DNA from: an uncultured Oscillospiraceae bacterium
GTDB taxonomy: Bacteria; Bacillota_A; Clostridia; Oscillospirales; Oscillospiraceae
Direction of reading: 5' to 3'
Assembly (NCBI GenBank): GCA_947631215.1
Contig: CANRKN010000051.1
Span: 1-13,671, forward strand
DNA: 13,671 nucleotides
The notes below the pieces were generated by a model, which made no database searches, had not been told where the DNA came from, and was given only the letters and a program-made list of their open reading frames with translations. Position numbers and translations under genes: made by a program. Below, one piece after another: positions 1-6,113 of the stretch; position 1 is the first letter of the stretch; each line of letters starts with the position of its first letter.

Positions 1-76
1 GCTTCTCCACGAAGATCACGTCGCCGGACGTCACGCGGTACTGCTTGCCGCCGGTCTCGATGATAGCGTGCTTCAT
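1..76 (-). CDS. rplU: Ribosomal protein bL21, N-terminal part (cut by window edge)
   Basis: Read on the minus strand from the ATG at 74-76, the 25 complete codons give MKHAIIETGGKQYRV followed by a TSGDVIFVEK-type stretch. This is the highly conserved N-terminus of large-subunit ribosomal protein L21, which binds 23S rRNA. The rest of the gene lies beyond the left edge. A purine-rich Shine-Dalgarno (AGGAAGG on the minus strand, about 88-94) precedes the start. In Firmicutes rplU usually heads an operon with a small protease gene and rpmA; that part cannot be seen here. Identification is firm although only a fragment is present. Confidence 0.95.
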   Translation of the reverse strand, partial: MKHAIIETGGKQYRVTSGDVIFVEK

Positions 77-155
77 GATTGCAATTTCCTTCCTTTCGGG
101 CTCGCTGTCCCGGGTGTGGGGCCGGACCCCAACTTGCATACCCTTTCAAAGCGGC
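77..155 (-). promoter_or_regulatory. rplU 5' leader, candidate L21 autoregulatory leader
   Basis: The transcript from the rplU promoter would carry about 80 untranslated bases. They can form a small hairpin with a GGGG/CCCC core (117-121 with 127-131) and a second weak one pairing CGGG 97-100 with CCCG 109-112 near the ribosome binding site. L21 leaders that are thought to bind ribosomal protein are known in Firmicutes. Membership in that family is inference from position and hairpins only. Confidence 0.35.
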
Positions 156-161
156 GCAAAT

Positions 162-190
162 ATATTACCATCTGTTTTGGCCGTTGTCAA
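162..190 (-). promoter_or_regulatory. Promoter for rplU (SigA type)
   Basis: On the minus strand a perfect -35 TTGACA (185-190) is followed after exactly 17 bases by TAATAT (162-167). This is close to the ideal housekeeping promoter, as expected for a ribosomal protein gene. Transcription would start near 155 and run left into rplU. Confidence 0.85.
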
Positions 191-217
191 CTGTTTTTCT
201 CTTATATCCTATTATAA

Positions 218-246
218 TTGACCCAGGGGCAGGGATGGGATAATAT
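218..246 (+). promoter_or_regulatory. Promoter for the sigma/anti-sigma operon
   Basis: TTGACC (218-223), a 17-base spacer and TAATAT (241-246) form a strong housekeeping-type promoter pointing right, with a start near 253. It is almost a mirror copy of the rplU promoter about 30 bases away, so the two units diverge from one short control region. It looks SigA-driven, so nothing here shows autoregulation by the encoded sigma factor. Confidence 0.75.
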
Positions 247-301
247 TTTGCCGCGATATGAAATATCCGCGCCCGAAACGGTACTGTATGGGTGTGGACG
301 G

Positions 302-309
302 AAAGGAGG
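302..309 (+). promoter_or_regulatory. Shine-Dalgarno that sets a TTG start for the sigma factor
   Basis: AAAGGAGG is a near-perfect anti-16S match lying 8 bases before TTG at 318. The in-frame ATGs at 258 and 288 have no comparable site, and 258 falls almost on the predicted transcription start. The TTG is therefore the best start. Confidence 0.8.
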
Positions 310-317
310 CGGCGGAT

Positions 318-875
318 TTGGATGACGGCGAAATCATCGCCCTGTTCTTTGAGCGCTCGGAGCGGGCGGTGGATGAGCTGGCGCGCAAATACGGCCCGGC
401 GGCGAAGCGCCTGGCAGGCAACATCCTGGGCGACGGCCGGGACGCAGAGGAGTGCGTCAGCGACGGGTACATGGCCCTGTGGAACACCATCCCGCCGGAG
501 CGGCCGGCGTCGTTGGGCGGGTACTTCTGCCGCACCGTGCGGAATCTGGCCGCCAAGCGGTACCGGGTGGGCGCAGCCCAAAAGCGGAATGCCCATTATG
601 ACGCAGCGCTGGATGAGCTTGCCGAATGCATAGCCGCGCCGGGGGACGTGGAGGATGAGTTGAACGCCAAAGAACTGGCCGCCGCCATAGACCGTTTTCT
701 GGACGGTCTGGATTACACGGACCGGTACCTATTCATGCGCCGGTACTGGTACGGGGACGGCCTGGCGGCGATCGCCTCGGAGACCGGCCTTGCCAAGCGC
801 CGCATCAGCGTGCGCCTTTTCCGTCTGCGGGAAAAACTAAAAAACCAACTGGTAAAGGAGGGTATGATCCCATGA
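318..875 (+). CDS. RNA polymerase sigma-70 family factor (ECF-like)
   Basis: From the TTG at 318 the protein has 185 residues and begins (M)DDGEIIALFFERSERAVDE, a beginning I associate with small sigma factors of Oscillospiraceae-type Clostridia. Region 2 is seen around residues 25-85, with the DAEECVSDGYMALWNTIP core at 42-59 that contacts the core polymerase and the -10 element. Region 4 spans about 128-178, ending in a helix-turn-helix (TGLAKRRISVRLFRLREKL) for -35 recognition. No long linker or extra domain is present, as in ECF sigmas. Its TGA stop overlaps the ATG of the next gene by four bases (ATGA), giving tight coupling to the putative anti-sigma. The in-frame ATG at 258 would add 20 residues but lacks a ribosome binding site. 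Its target promoters cannot be told from this sequence. Confidence 0.85.
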   Translation: MDDGEIIALFFERSERAVDELARKYGPAAKRLAGNILGDGRDAEECVSDGYMALWNTIPPERPASLGGYFCRTVRNLAAKRYRVGAAQKRNAHYDAALDELAECIAAPGDVEDELNAKELAAAIDRFLDGLDYTDRYLFMRRYWYGDGLAAIASETGLAKRRISVRLFRLREKLKNQLVKEGMIP

Positions 876-2008
876 CGCGGGAGGAATGGACGGAAGCCCT
901 GGGCGGCGTCGCCGACCGGCACGTAGCCGCCGCGCTCCGCTATGACCCGGATGGCGCATCCCTCCGGGAAGGAGACGGTAAAATGGGAAAGAGAAAAAGT
1001 ATAAAACGCATGGCCGTGCTGGCCCTGGCCGCGGCGCTGGTGCTGGCCTTGGGGGCCACGGCATACGCGGCCTTGGACGGGGCGGCGTGGTTTAAAAACT
1101 GGTTCGCGGGCCAGACCCAGAGCGAACTGACGGAGGGGCAGATCGAATACATCGACCGGGCCGCTGTGGGCGTGGGCCAGTCCGTCACCGCCGCCGGCTG
1201 GACCGTAACGCTGGACGCTGCCATGACCGACGGGGAGCGTGTGTTCATGACCCTGACCGCCCGGCCCGAGGAGGAGGGGACAAAAGTCTTGGGCACCTGC
1301 CTGCGCGGCCAGCTGGCCAGCGCGGACCCGGCGGTACCGGAGGACCTGTTCACCGGTGGCGGGATGAGCCAATTCGACCGGACGGACAAGACGCTCACCC
1401 AGATCATGGAGACGTCCGTCAACTCCAAATATCTGGACCAGGCCATCGATTTCTCCTATCCCCTGACGCTGACGGTGGACTACCTGACGAACGGACCCGA
1501 CGGCGAGGAGACCTATATCGAGGGCCCCTGGGTCTTTGAGTTCACCGTGACGCCTGGCGAGGGCGGGGAGATGGAGCTGGTAACGGAGCCCTTCACCGCC
1601 AAGGCCCGGTTCGCCCATGAGTATTTGAACGGCGAGCCCTATGAACGGGGCACGCTGGAGCCGGGGACCATGATCGACAACGACGACGGCTTTGAGATAG
1701 AATATGAGGACGTGGATGTGACGGTCACCAGCCTGAAGCTCAACCCCATGGGTGCTGTGTGCACCTACGTGTACGAGGGCGAATATGCCGAAGGAGACGG
1801 CCCGGAGAGCGGCCCTGACATTGGCTGGGACCTGGACGTCGAGTTGGCCGACGGCAGCGGCCAAGCGGAGGTCGTCGCCTCCGGCTGCGGCTGGGAGGAG
1901 AACCAGCAAGCCCGGGTGACCCGCTATGAGTTCGCAGCCCCCATCGACCTGAGCGAGGTGACGGCTGTCACCTTCCAGGGCCATGAGCTGAAGATACCGG
2001 AAAAGTAG
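872..2008 (+). CDS. Membrane-anchored putative anti-sigma factor (DUF4179-like)
   Basis: This 378-residue protein has a short cytoplasmic head (about 1-45, with EEWTEALGGVADRHVAAAL as a likely helix), a basic stretch KRKSIKR, one hydrophobic segment at about 47-67, and an extracytoplasmic part of about 310 residues. The first part outside the membrane (IDRAAVGVGQSVTAAGWTVTLD, about 94-115) resembles the DUF4179 domain of Firmicutes anti-sigma regulators. The expected role is to hold the upstream sigma factor at the membrane until a signal is sensed outside; this follows from gene order and topology and has not been shown. AAAGGAGG at 854-861 precedes the ATG, which overlaps the sigma stop. 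The tail is acidic and otherwise unrecognised. An ATAYA site after the hydrophobic segment could be mistaken for a signal-peptide cleavage site, but a retained anchor fits the family better. Confidence 0.7.
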   Translation: MTREEWTEALGGVADRHVAAALRYDPDGASLREGDGKMGKRKSIKRMAVLALAAALVLALGATAYAALDGAAWFKNWFAGQTQSELTEGQIEYIDRAAVGVGQSVTAAGWTVTLDAAMTDGERVFMTLTARPEEEGTKVLGTCLRGQLASADPAVPEDLFTGGGMSQFDRTDKTLTQIMETSVNSKYLDQAIDFSYPLTLTVDYLTNGPDGEETYIEGPWVFEFTVTPGEGGEMELVTEPFTAKARFAHEYLNGEPYERGTLEPGTMIDNDDGFEIEYEDVDVTVTSLKLNPMGAVCTYVYEGEYAEGDGPESGPDIGWDLDVELADGSGQAEVVASGCGWEENQQARVTRYEFAAPIDLSEVTAVTFQGHELKIPEK

Positions 2009-2020
2009 AAAGCGTAAAAA

Positions 2021-2052
2021 AGGGCGCGCCGCGTTTCGCGGCGCGCTGTTTT
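2021..2052. terminator. Bidirectional intrinsic terminator between converging genes
   Basis: GCGCGCCGCG (2024-2033) pairs perfectly with CGCGGCGCGC (2037-2046) around a TTT loop, giving a 10-base-pair GC stem. Reading right, GTTTT follows. Reading left, the minus-strand transcript ends in a stretch of six T (2016-2021). It can end both the anti-sigma operon and the ackA operon, and is probably stronger leftward. Confidence 0.85.
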
Positions 2053-2534
2053 CATGTCTTTGGGAGCAGCCCCTTTGCCTGTTTGCCGGTCAGGTGGTCC
2101 ACAGCGATCTCAAAGCATGCCACATGGGCCAGGTCTTTCGCCACCTCCGCCTTCACCTTTTCCGGGACGGGGTTGAATTTATACCCCAGGTCGTAGACGG
2201 CTTGGGCTGCCTCGGCGCCCTCCAGGAGGCGGGCATGGCCGAAGGCGATGACGCTCTTGTAATACGTAGCGAACTCGTCGGGGATGACGTCGTTTCGTTC
2301 CACTACGCAGAAGCTCACCTTCGGTTCCCGTGTCAGCGCGTCGAACTTATGGCCCTCTTTGGCACAGTGGAAGTATATCTTCCCGTCCTTGTAGACGTAG
2401 TTCAGCGGCACGGCATAGGGGTATCCGTCGTCCCCCAGCACGGCCAGCACGCCGTCCGCGCCACGGCGGAGGATGTCCTCGGTCTCGGCGGGGGAGAGCT
2501 CCTGCCGGGTCCGGCGCATGGGTCTGAATGCCAT
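2052..2534 (-). CDS. PPOX/NimA-like flavin-binding protein
   Basis: This 160-residue protein belongs to the pyridoxamine 5'-phosphate oxidase-like split-barrel superfamily, in the branch annotated as NimA-like or 5-nitroimidazole resistance-related. Visible marks are the N-terminal MRRTRQELSPAE, the strand pair GVLAVLGDDGYPYAVPLNYV (about 28-47), and the phosphate-binding IYFHCAKEGHKFDAL stretch (53-67) with H56, K60 and H62, followed by KVSFCVV. Such proteins bind FMN or sometimes heme and reduce varied substrates; the substrate here is unknown and drug resistance should not be assumed. The ATG starts one base after the ackA stop, and its ribosome binding site (GGAGGG) sits inside the ackA tail, so the two are co-translated. 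It is followed by the bidirectional terminator. Confidence 0.8.
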   Translation of the reverse strand: MAFRPMRRTRQELSPAETEDILRRGADGVLAVLGDDGYPYAVPLNYVYKDGKIYFHCAKEGHKFDALTREPKVSFCVVERNDVIPDEFATYYKSVIAFGHARLLEGAEAAQAVYDLGYKFNPVPEKVKAEVAKDLAHVACFEIAVDHLTGKQAKGLLPKT

Positions 2535-2535
2535 C

Positions 2536-3732
2536 TCAGCCCTCCACCAAAGCCTTGGTATCCCGGGCGATGACCAGCTCCTCGTTGGTGGGGATGACCA
2601 TGATCTTCACCTTGCTGTCCGCCTTGGAGATGAACCTATCCTCGCCCTTCTTGGCGTTGCAGCCCGGGCACAGCTCCGCGCCGAGATAGGTGAGATACTG
2701 GCAGATGTCGGCGCGCATCCGGGCGTCGTTCTCGCCCACGCCGGCGGTGAAGATGATGCCGTCCACGCCGTTCATGGCCGCGGCGTAGGCGCCCACGGTC
2801 TTGGCCACGGCGTAGGCGAACATATCCAGGGCCAGGGCGGCCCGCTCGTTGCCCTCTTCGGCGGCCTTGGTCAGGTCCCGGAAGTCGGAGCCCACGCCGG
2901 ACACGCCCAGCACGCCGGATTTTTTATTGAGCTCGTTGGTGATGGCGGTCACGTCCTTGCCGGTGTTCTGGCAGAGGTAATCGGGGATAGACACGTCGAT
3001 GTCGCCGCAGCGGGTGCCCATGGGCAGGCCCGCGATGGGGGTGAAGCCCATGGAGGTGTCCACGCACTTGCCCCCGTCGATGGCGCAGATGGAGCTGCCG
3101 TTGCCCATGTGGCAGGAGATGAGTTTCAGCTCCTCGATGGGCCTGCCCATGAGCTTGGCGGCCTGGCCGGAGACATACCGGTGGCTGGTGCCGTGGAAAC
3201 CGTAGCGGCGGACCTTGAGGTCAGTGTAGTATTCGTAGGGGATGGCGTACATGAACGCCTTGCCGGGCATGGTCTGGTGGAAGGCGGTGTCGAACACGGC
3301 CACCTGGGGCACATCGCCCATCACCGCCTTGCAGGCGTTGATGCCGGTGATGTTGGCGGGATTATGCAGCGGCGCCAGGGGCACGCACTCCTCTATGGCG
3401 GCCATCACCGCGTCGTCGATGACCACGGAGGCGGCGAATTTCTCCCCGCCGTGGACCACCCGGTGGCCCACCGCGCCGATCTCGGACATGTCCGCCACCA
3501 CGCCGTATTCGGCAGAAGTGAGCTTATCCAGCACCGCGGCGATGGCCTCGGTGTGGGTGGGCATGGCCACGTCCTCGTCGAAGGTAGGCTTGCCGTTCTG
3601 GGGCTGATGCTTCAGGTGGCCGTCGATGCCGATGCGCTCGCAAATGCCCTTGGCCAGGAGGGACTCATTGTCCATATCCAGCAGTTGGTATTTCAGAGAC
3701 GAGCTGCCGCAGTTGATCACAAGAATTTTCAT
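2536..3732 (-). CDS. ackA: Acetate kinase
   Basis: AckA interconverts acetyl phosphate plus ADP with acetate plus ATP, the substrate-level phosphorylation step of acetate fermentation in the cytoplasm. The 398-residue length is typical. The signature residues fall at the classic positions: N7 and S10-S12 in NCGSSSLKY, R91 in GHRVVHGG, H123 in PLHNP, D148 in FDTAFHQ, H180 in YGFHGTSH, R241 in MGTRCGD, the GVGEND motif near 331-336, and E384 in PTNEE. The start ATG follows AAAGGGG on the minus strand. Phosphotransacetylase (pta), its usual partner, is not adjacent; instead a NimA-like gene follows in the same operon and tmcAL diverges from it. All catalytic residues are intact, so it should be active. 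Confidence 0.97.
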   Translation of the reverse strand: MKILVINCGSSSLKYQLLDMDNESLLAKGICERIGIDGHLKHQPQNGKPTFDEDVAMPTHTEAIAAVLDKLTSAEYGVVADMSEIGAVGHRVVHGGEKFAASVVIDDAVMAAIEECVPLAPLHNPANITGINACKAVMGDVPQVAVFDTAFHQTMPGKAFMYAIPYEYYTDLKVRRYGFHGTSHRYVSGQAAKLMGRPIEELKLISCHMGNGSSICAIDGGKCVDTSMGFTPIAGLPMGTRCGDIDVSIPDYLCQNTGKDVTAITNELNKKSGVLGVSGVGSDFRDLTKAAEEGNERAALALDMFAYAVAKTVGAYAAAMNGVDGIIFTAGVGENDARMRADICQYLTYLGAELCPGCNAKKGEDRFISKADSKVKIMVIPTNEELVIARDTKALVEG

Positions 3733-3749
3733 GGTTGACCCCTTTCGTC

Positions 3750-3777
3750 TTGTAAAAAAATAAAAACCGTGTAAAAT
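3750..3777 (+). promoter_or_regulatory. Candidate promoter for the tmcAL-SirTM operon
   Basis: TTGTAA (3750-3755) and TAAAAT (3772-3777) with a 16-base spacer point toward tmcAL. This is the only AT-rich plausible start upstream of the six-gene unit. It crosses the ackA leader, so its transcript would begin head to head with that of ackA. Confidence 0.4.
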
Positions 3778-3798
3778 GGTCTTTGGATACTATTTGAT

Positions 3799-3826
3799 AT
3801 TTTAGCGCATTTTTGGAAAAACGCAA
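3799..3826 (-). promoter_or_regulatory. Candidate ackA promoter
   Basis: On the minus strand TTGCGT (3821-3826) and TAAAAT (3799-3804) lie 16 bases apart. The -35 is imperfect. The element lies just before the ribosome binding site of the divergent tmcAL, so the two units share about 107 bases of control DNA. An imperfect GCG-TTTTT-AAAAA-CGC inverted repeat fills the spacer. Confidence 0.45.
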
Positions 3827-3834
3827 GAGGGAGG
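3827..3834 (+). promoter_or_regulatory. Ribosome binding site setting the tmcAL start
   Basis: GAGGGAGG lies 5 bases before ATG 3840. An in-frame ATG at 3813 would put this site inside the coding region and add nine non-conserved residues before the family's usual N-terminus, so 3840 is chosen. Confidence 0.85.
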
Positions 3835-3839
3835 CAGCC

Positions 3840-5036
3840 ATGAACGTCATCGGCGTCGTGGGGGAGTTCAACCCCTTCCATCTGGGGCATTTTGAGCACT
3901 TTGTAAAGAGCCGTGAACAGTTGGGTGAAGATAGTCCCATCGTGTGCGTCATGAGCGGCGACTTCGTCCAGCGGGGCGGCCCCGCCTGCTTCGACAAGCA
4001 CCTCCGGGCCCGGATGGCGGCCCAGTGCGGCGCGGACCTGGTGTTCGAGCTGCCCCTGCCCTGGTGCACCGCCTCGGCGGAGGGCTTCGCCATGGGCGCG
4101 GTGGGGCTCCTGGATGCCCTGGGTGTGGTGACACATCTCGCCTTCGGCAGCGAGGCGGGCTCCCTCGCGCCCCTCACGGCCCTGGCCATCGCGGCGGCGG
4201 AGCCGGAGAATATAGAGCGCATCAAGGCCGAGATGGGGGAGGGCATGCCCTTTGCCGCCGCCCGGGAGAAGGTGCTCCATGAGACGCTGGGGGAGGAATC
4301 GGTGCTTTTGCAGACGCCCAACAACATCTTGGCGGTGGAGTATATCAAGGCCCTCATCGCTCTCAAAAGCCCCATGCAGGCCATGACCACCCTGCGGCGG
4401 GAGTCGGTCCACGACGCCATGGCCGGAGGCCGGCTTCGCAGCGCGGCCCAGCTCCGGGCCATGCTGGGTTCGGGGGAGGACGTGACGCCCTTCATGCCGG
4501 AAGAAGCCGCCCGCCTCGCGGCGGGGGCCATGAAGGAGGGCCGGGGGCCTGTCACGCTGGAGAGCCTGGAGCAGGGCGTCATGGCCCGGCTGCGGGCGCT
4601 GGGGCCTGACGATTTCGCCGCCCTGCCCGACGCCACGGAGGGGTTGGAGAACCGCCTCTATAAGGCCGTGCGGGATGAGGGGAGCCTCCTGTCTTTGCTC
4701 GCGGCGGTGAAGACGAAGCGGTATCCCCTGAGCCGTTTGCGGCGGATGGTGACATGCGCCGTCTTGGGGGTGCGGGCGGACATGATGAGTGATGTGCCGC
4801 CCTATGCCCGGCTCCTGGCCTCCACCCAGCGGGGCCGGGACCTGCTGCGGGAGATGGACGGGAAGACCCGTGTGCCCATCCTGACGAAGCCCGCCGCGGT
4901 CAAGGACCTGCCCGCCCCGGCGGGGGAGATATTCGACCTTGGCGCCGCGGCCCGGGATTTCTACGTGCTGGGCTATGAGGCGGCGGAGGAGCGCACCGGC
5001 GGCTCTGACTGGCGCACCGGCCCGGTAACGCTGTAA
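3840..5036 (+). CDS. tmcAL: tRNA(Met) cytidine acetate ligase
   Basis: TmcAL (formerly YlbM) activates acetate with ATP to acetyl-adenylate and transfers the acetyl group to C34 of elongator tRNA-Met, making ac4C. The 398-residue protein opens with MNVIGVVGEFNPFHLGHFEH, carrying the nucleotidyltransferase HxGH motif at residues 14-17. It continues with GDFVQRGGPACFDKHLRARMA (40-60), GADLVFELP (64-72), the NNILAVEYIKAL segment (161-172) and the basic KTKRYPLSRLRRM motif (291-303) that probably contacts tRNA. Length and motifs fit a complete enzyme. It is the first gene of a tight plus-strand unit and ends 6 bases before prfA. It diverges from ackA; both enzymes handle acetate, and this neighbourhood occurs in other clostridia to my knowledge. 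Confidence 0.92.
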   Translation: MNVIGVVGEFNPFHLGHFEHFVKSREQLGEDSPIVCVMSGDFVQRGGPACFDKHLRARMAAQCGADLVFELPLPWCTASAEGFAMGAVGLLDALGVVTHLAFGSEAGSLAPLTALAIAAAEPENIERIKAEMGEGMPFAAAREKVLHETLGEESVLLQTPNNILAVEYIKALIALKSPMQAMTTLRRESVHDAMAGGRLRSAAQLRAMLGSGEDVTPFMPEEAARLAAGAMKEGRGPVTLESLEQGVMARLRALGPDDFAALPDATEGLENRLYKAVRDEGSLLSLLAAVKTKRYPLSRLRRMVTCAVLGVRADMMSDVPPYARLLASTQRGRDLLREMDGKTRVPILTKPAAVKDLPAPAGEIFDLGAAARDFYVLGYEAAEERTGGSDWRTGPVTL

Positions 5037-5042
5037 CGACAA

Positions 5043-6113
5043 ATGGATGAAAAACTAACTCTTATCGAGGAAAAATACGATAAGCTCTCCGCCCGGATGG
5101 AGGACCCGGACACCTACGCCCAGCCGGGGCTGTACGCGTCCCTGGCCAAGGAGCGGAAGGACCTGGAGCCGGTGGTGGAGGCCTGGCGGGCGGTGAAGCG
5201 CCTGCGGGCCGACATGGCCGGGGCGGAGGCGATGCTCGCCGAGGCAGACATAGAGCTGCAGGCCCTGGCCCGGGAAGAGCTGGACGCGGCCCGGGAGGCC
5301 CTGCCCGGAGCGGAGCTGGCGCTTAAGACCCTGCTGCTGCCAAAAGACCCCAACGACGGGAAGAACGTCATCGTGGAGATACGGGGCGGCGTGGGGGGCG
5401 AGGAGTCGGCCCTGTTTGCCGCCAGCCTCTACCGGATGTATGCCATGTACGCCGAGAGCCGGGGCTGGACCGTGTCCATCGCCAACATCAGCGAGACGGA
5501 CCTGGGCGGCGTCAAGGAGATCAGCTTCGTCATCGAGGGCCAGGGAGCATATTCCCGCTTCAAGTTCGAGAGCGGCGTCCACCGGGTCCAGCGGGTGCCG
5601 GAGACGGAGACCCAGGGGCGGGTGCATACCTCTACGGTCACGGTGGCGGTGCTGCCGGAGGCGGATGAGACGGAGTATCAACTGGATATGAACGACGTGC
5701 GCATCGACGTGTTCCGCTCCTCCGGGGCCGGAGGCCAGAAGGTCAATAAGACCTCCAGCGCCATCCGGGTGACCCATATCCCCACCGGCACGGTGGTGGA
5801 GTGTCAGGACGAGCGCAGCCAGTATAAGAACAAGGACAGGGCCCTGTCCATCCTGGCCTCACGCCTGGCCCAGGCCGAGCGGGACAAAAAGGCGGCGGAG
5901 CGGGCGGACCAGCGCCGCAGCCAGGTGGGCACCGGCATGCGAAACGAGCGCATCCGCACCTACAACTTCCCCCAGGGACGGGTGACGGACCACCGCATCG
6001 GGCTCACGGTCTACCGCATCGACGCGGTGATGAACGGGGACTTGGACGAGATCATCGACGCGCTGGTCACCGCCGACCAGGCGGAGCGGCTCAGGCAGGA
6101 GGACGGAACGTGA
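5043..6113 (+). CDS. prfA: Peptide chain release factor 1
   Basis: RF1 reads UAA and UAG stop codons and triggers peptide release. The 356-residue protein has the N-terminal coiled region (1-100), the GGVGGEES segment (115-122), the anticodon-like PET tripeptide at 186-188 (RVQRVPETETQGRVHTS, typical of RF1 and not the SPF of RF2), and the catalytic GGQ loop at 230-232 in SSGAGGQKVNKT. The C-terminal KAAERADQRRSQVGTG and RNERIRTYNFPQGRVTDHRI are also standard. No Shine-Dalgarno is seen before the ATG: the six bases after the tmcAL stop are CGACAA and no G-rich run lies nearby. Translation probably relies on coupling with tmcAL. The methyltransferase gene prmC, often next to prfA, is not here. 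The stop overlaps the GTG start of the following gene. Confidence 0.97.
   Translation: MDEKLTLIEEKYDKLSARMEDPDTYAQPGLYASLAKERKDLEPVVEAWRAVKRLRADMAGAEAMLAEADIELQALAREELDAAREALPGAELALKTLLLPKDPNDGKNVIVEIRGGVGGEESALFAASLYRMYAMYAESRGWTVSIANISETDLGGVKEISFVIEGQGAYSRFKFESGVHRVQRVPETETQGRVHTSTVTVAVLPEADETEYQLDMNDVRIDVFRSSGAGGQKVNKTSSAIRVTHIPTGTVVECQDERSQYKNKDRALSILASRLAQAERDKKAAERADQRRSQVGTGMRNERIRTYNFPQGRVTDHRIGLTVYRIDAVMNGDLDEIIDALVTADQAERLRQEDGT
6097..6102 (+). promoter_or_regulatory. Ribosome binding site for the GTG start at 6110
   Basis: AGGAGG lies 7 bases before GTG 6110, inside the end of prfA. The GTG overlaps the prfA TGA (GTGA), so this start gives a coupled, fully typical gene junction. 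Confidence 0.8.

Noticed and set aside
213..218. Perfect TATAAT as a separate promoter
   Set aside because: No acceptable -35 lies 16-18 bases away on either strand; it is part of a short ATTATAAT palindrome.
258..317. Upstream ATG start for the sigma factor
   Set aside because: It lies at the predicted transcription start, has no ribosome binding site, and AAAGGAGG precedes the TTG at 318.
713..1984. Long open frame of 423 codons on the minus strand opposite the anti-sigma gene
   Set aside because: It is a GC-rich antisense shadow: low-complexity G/R/H/L-rich product, no ribosome binding site, and the plus-strand gene has domain features and overlap coupling.
2473..3738. Plus-strand open frame of 421 codons over acetate kinase
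   Set aside because: AckA on the minus strand has every catalytic residue; the plus-strand product is a repetitive GDHV-rich shadow.
3729..5042. Minus-strand open frame of 437 codons over tmcAL
   Set aside because: Shadow of a clearly conserved gene, with compositional bias and no recognisable domain.
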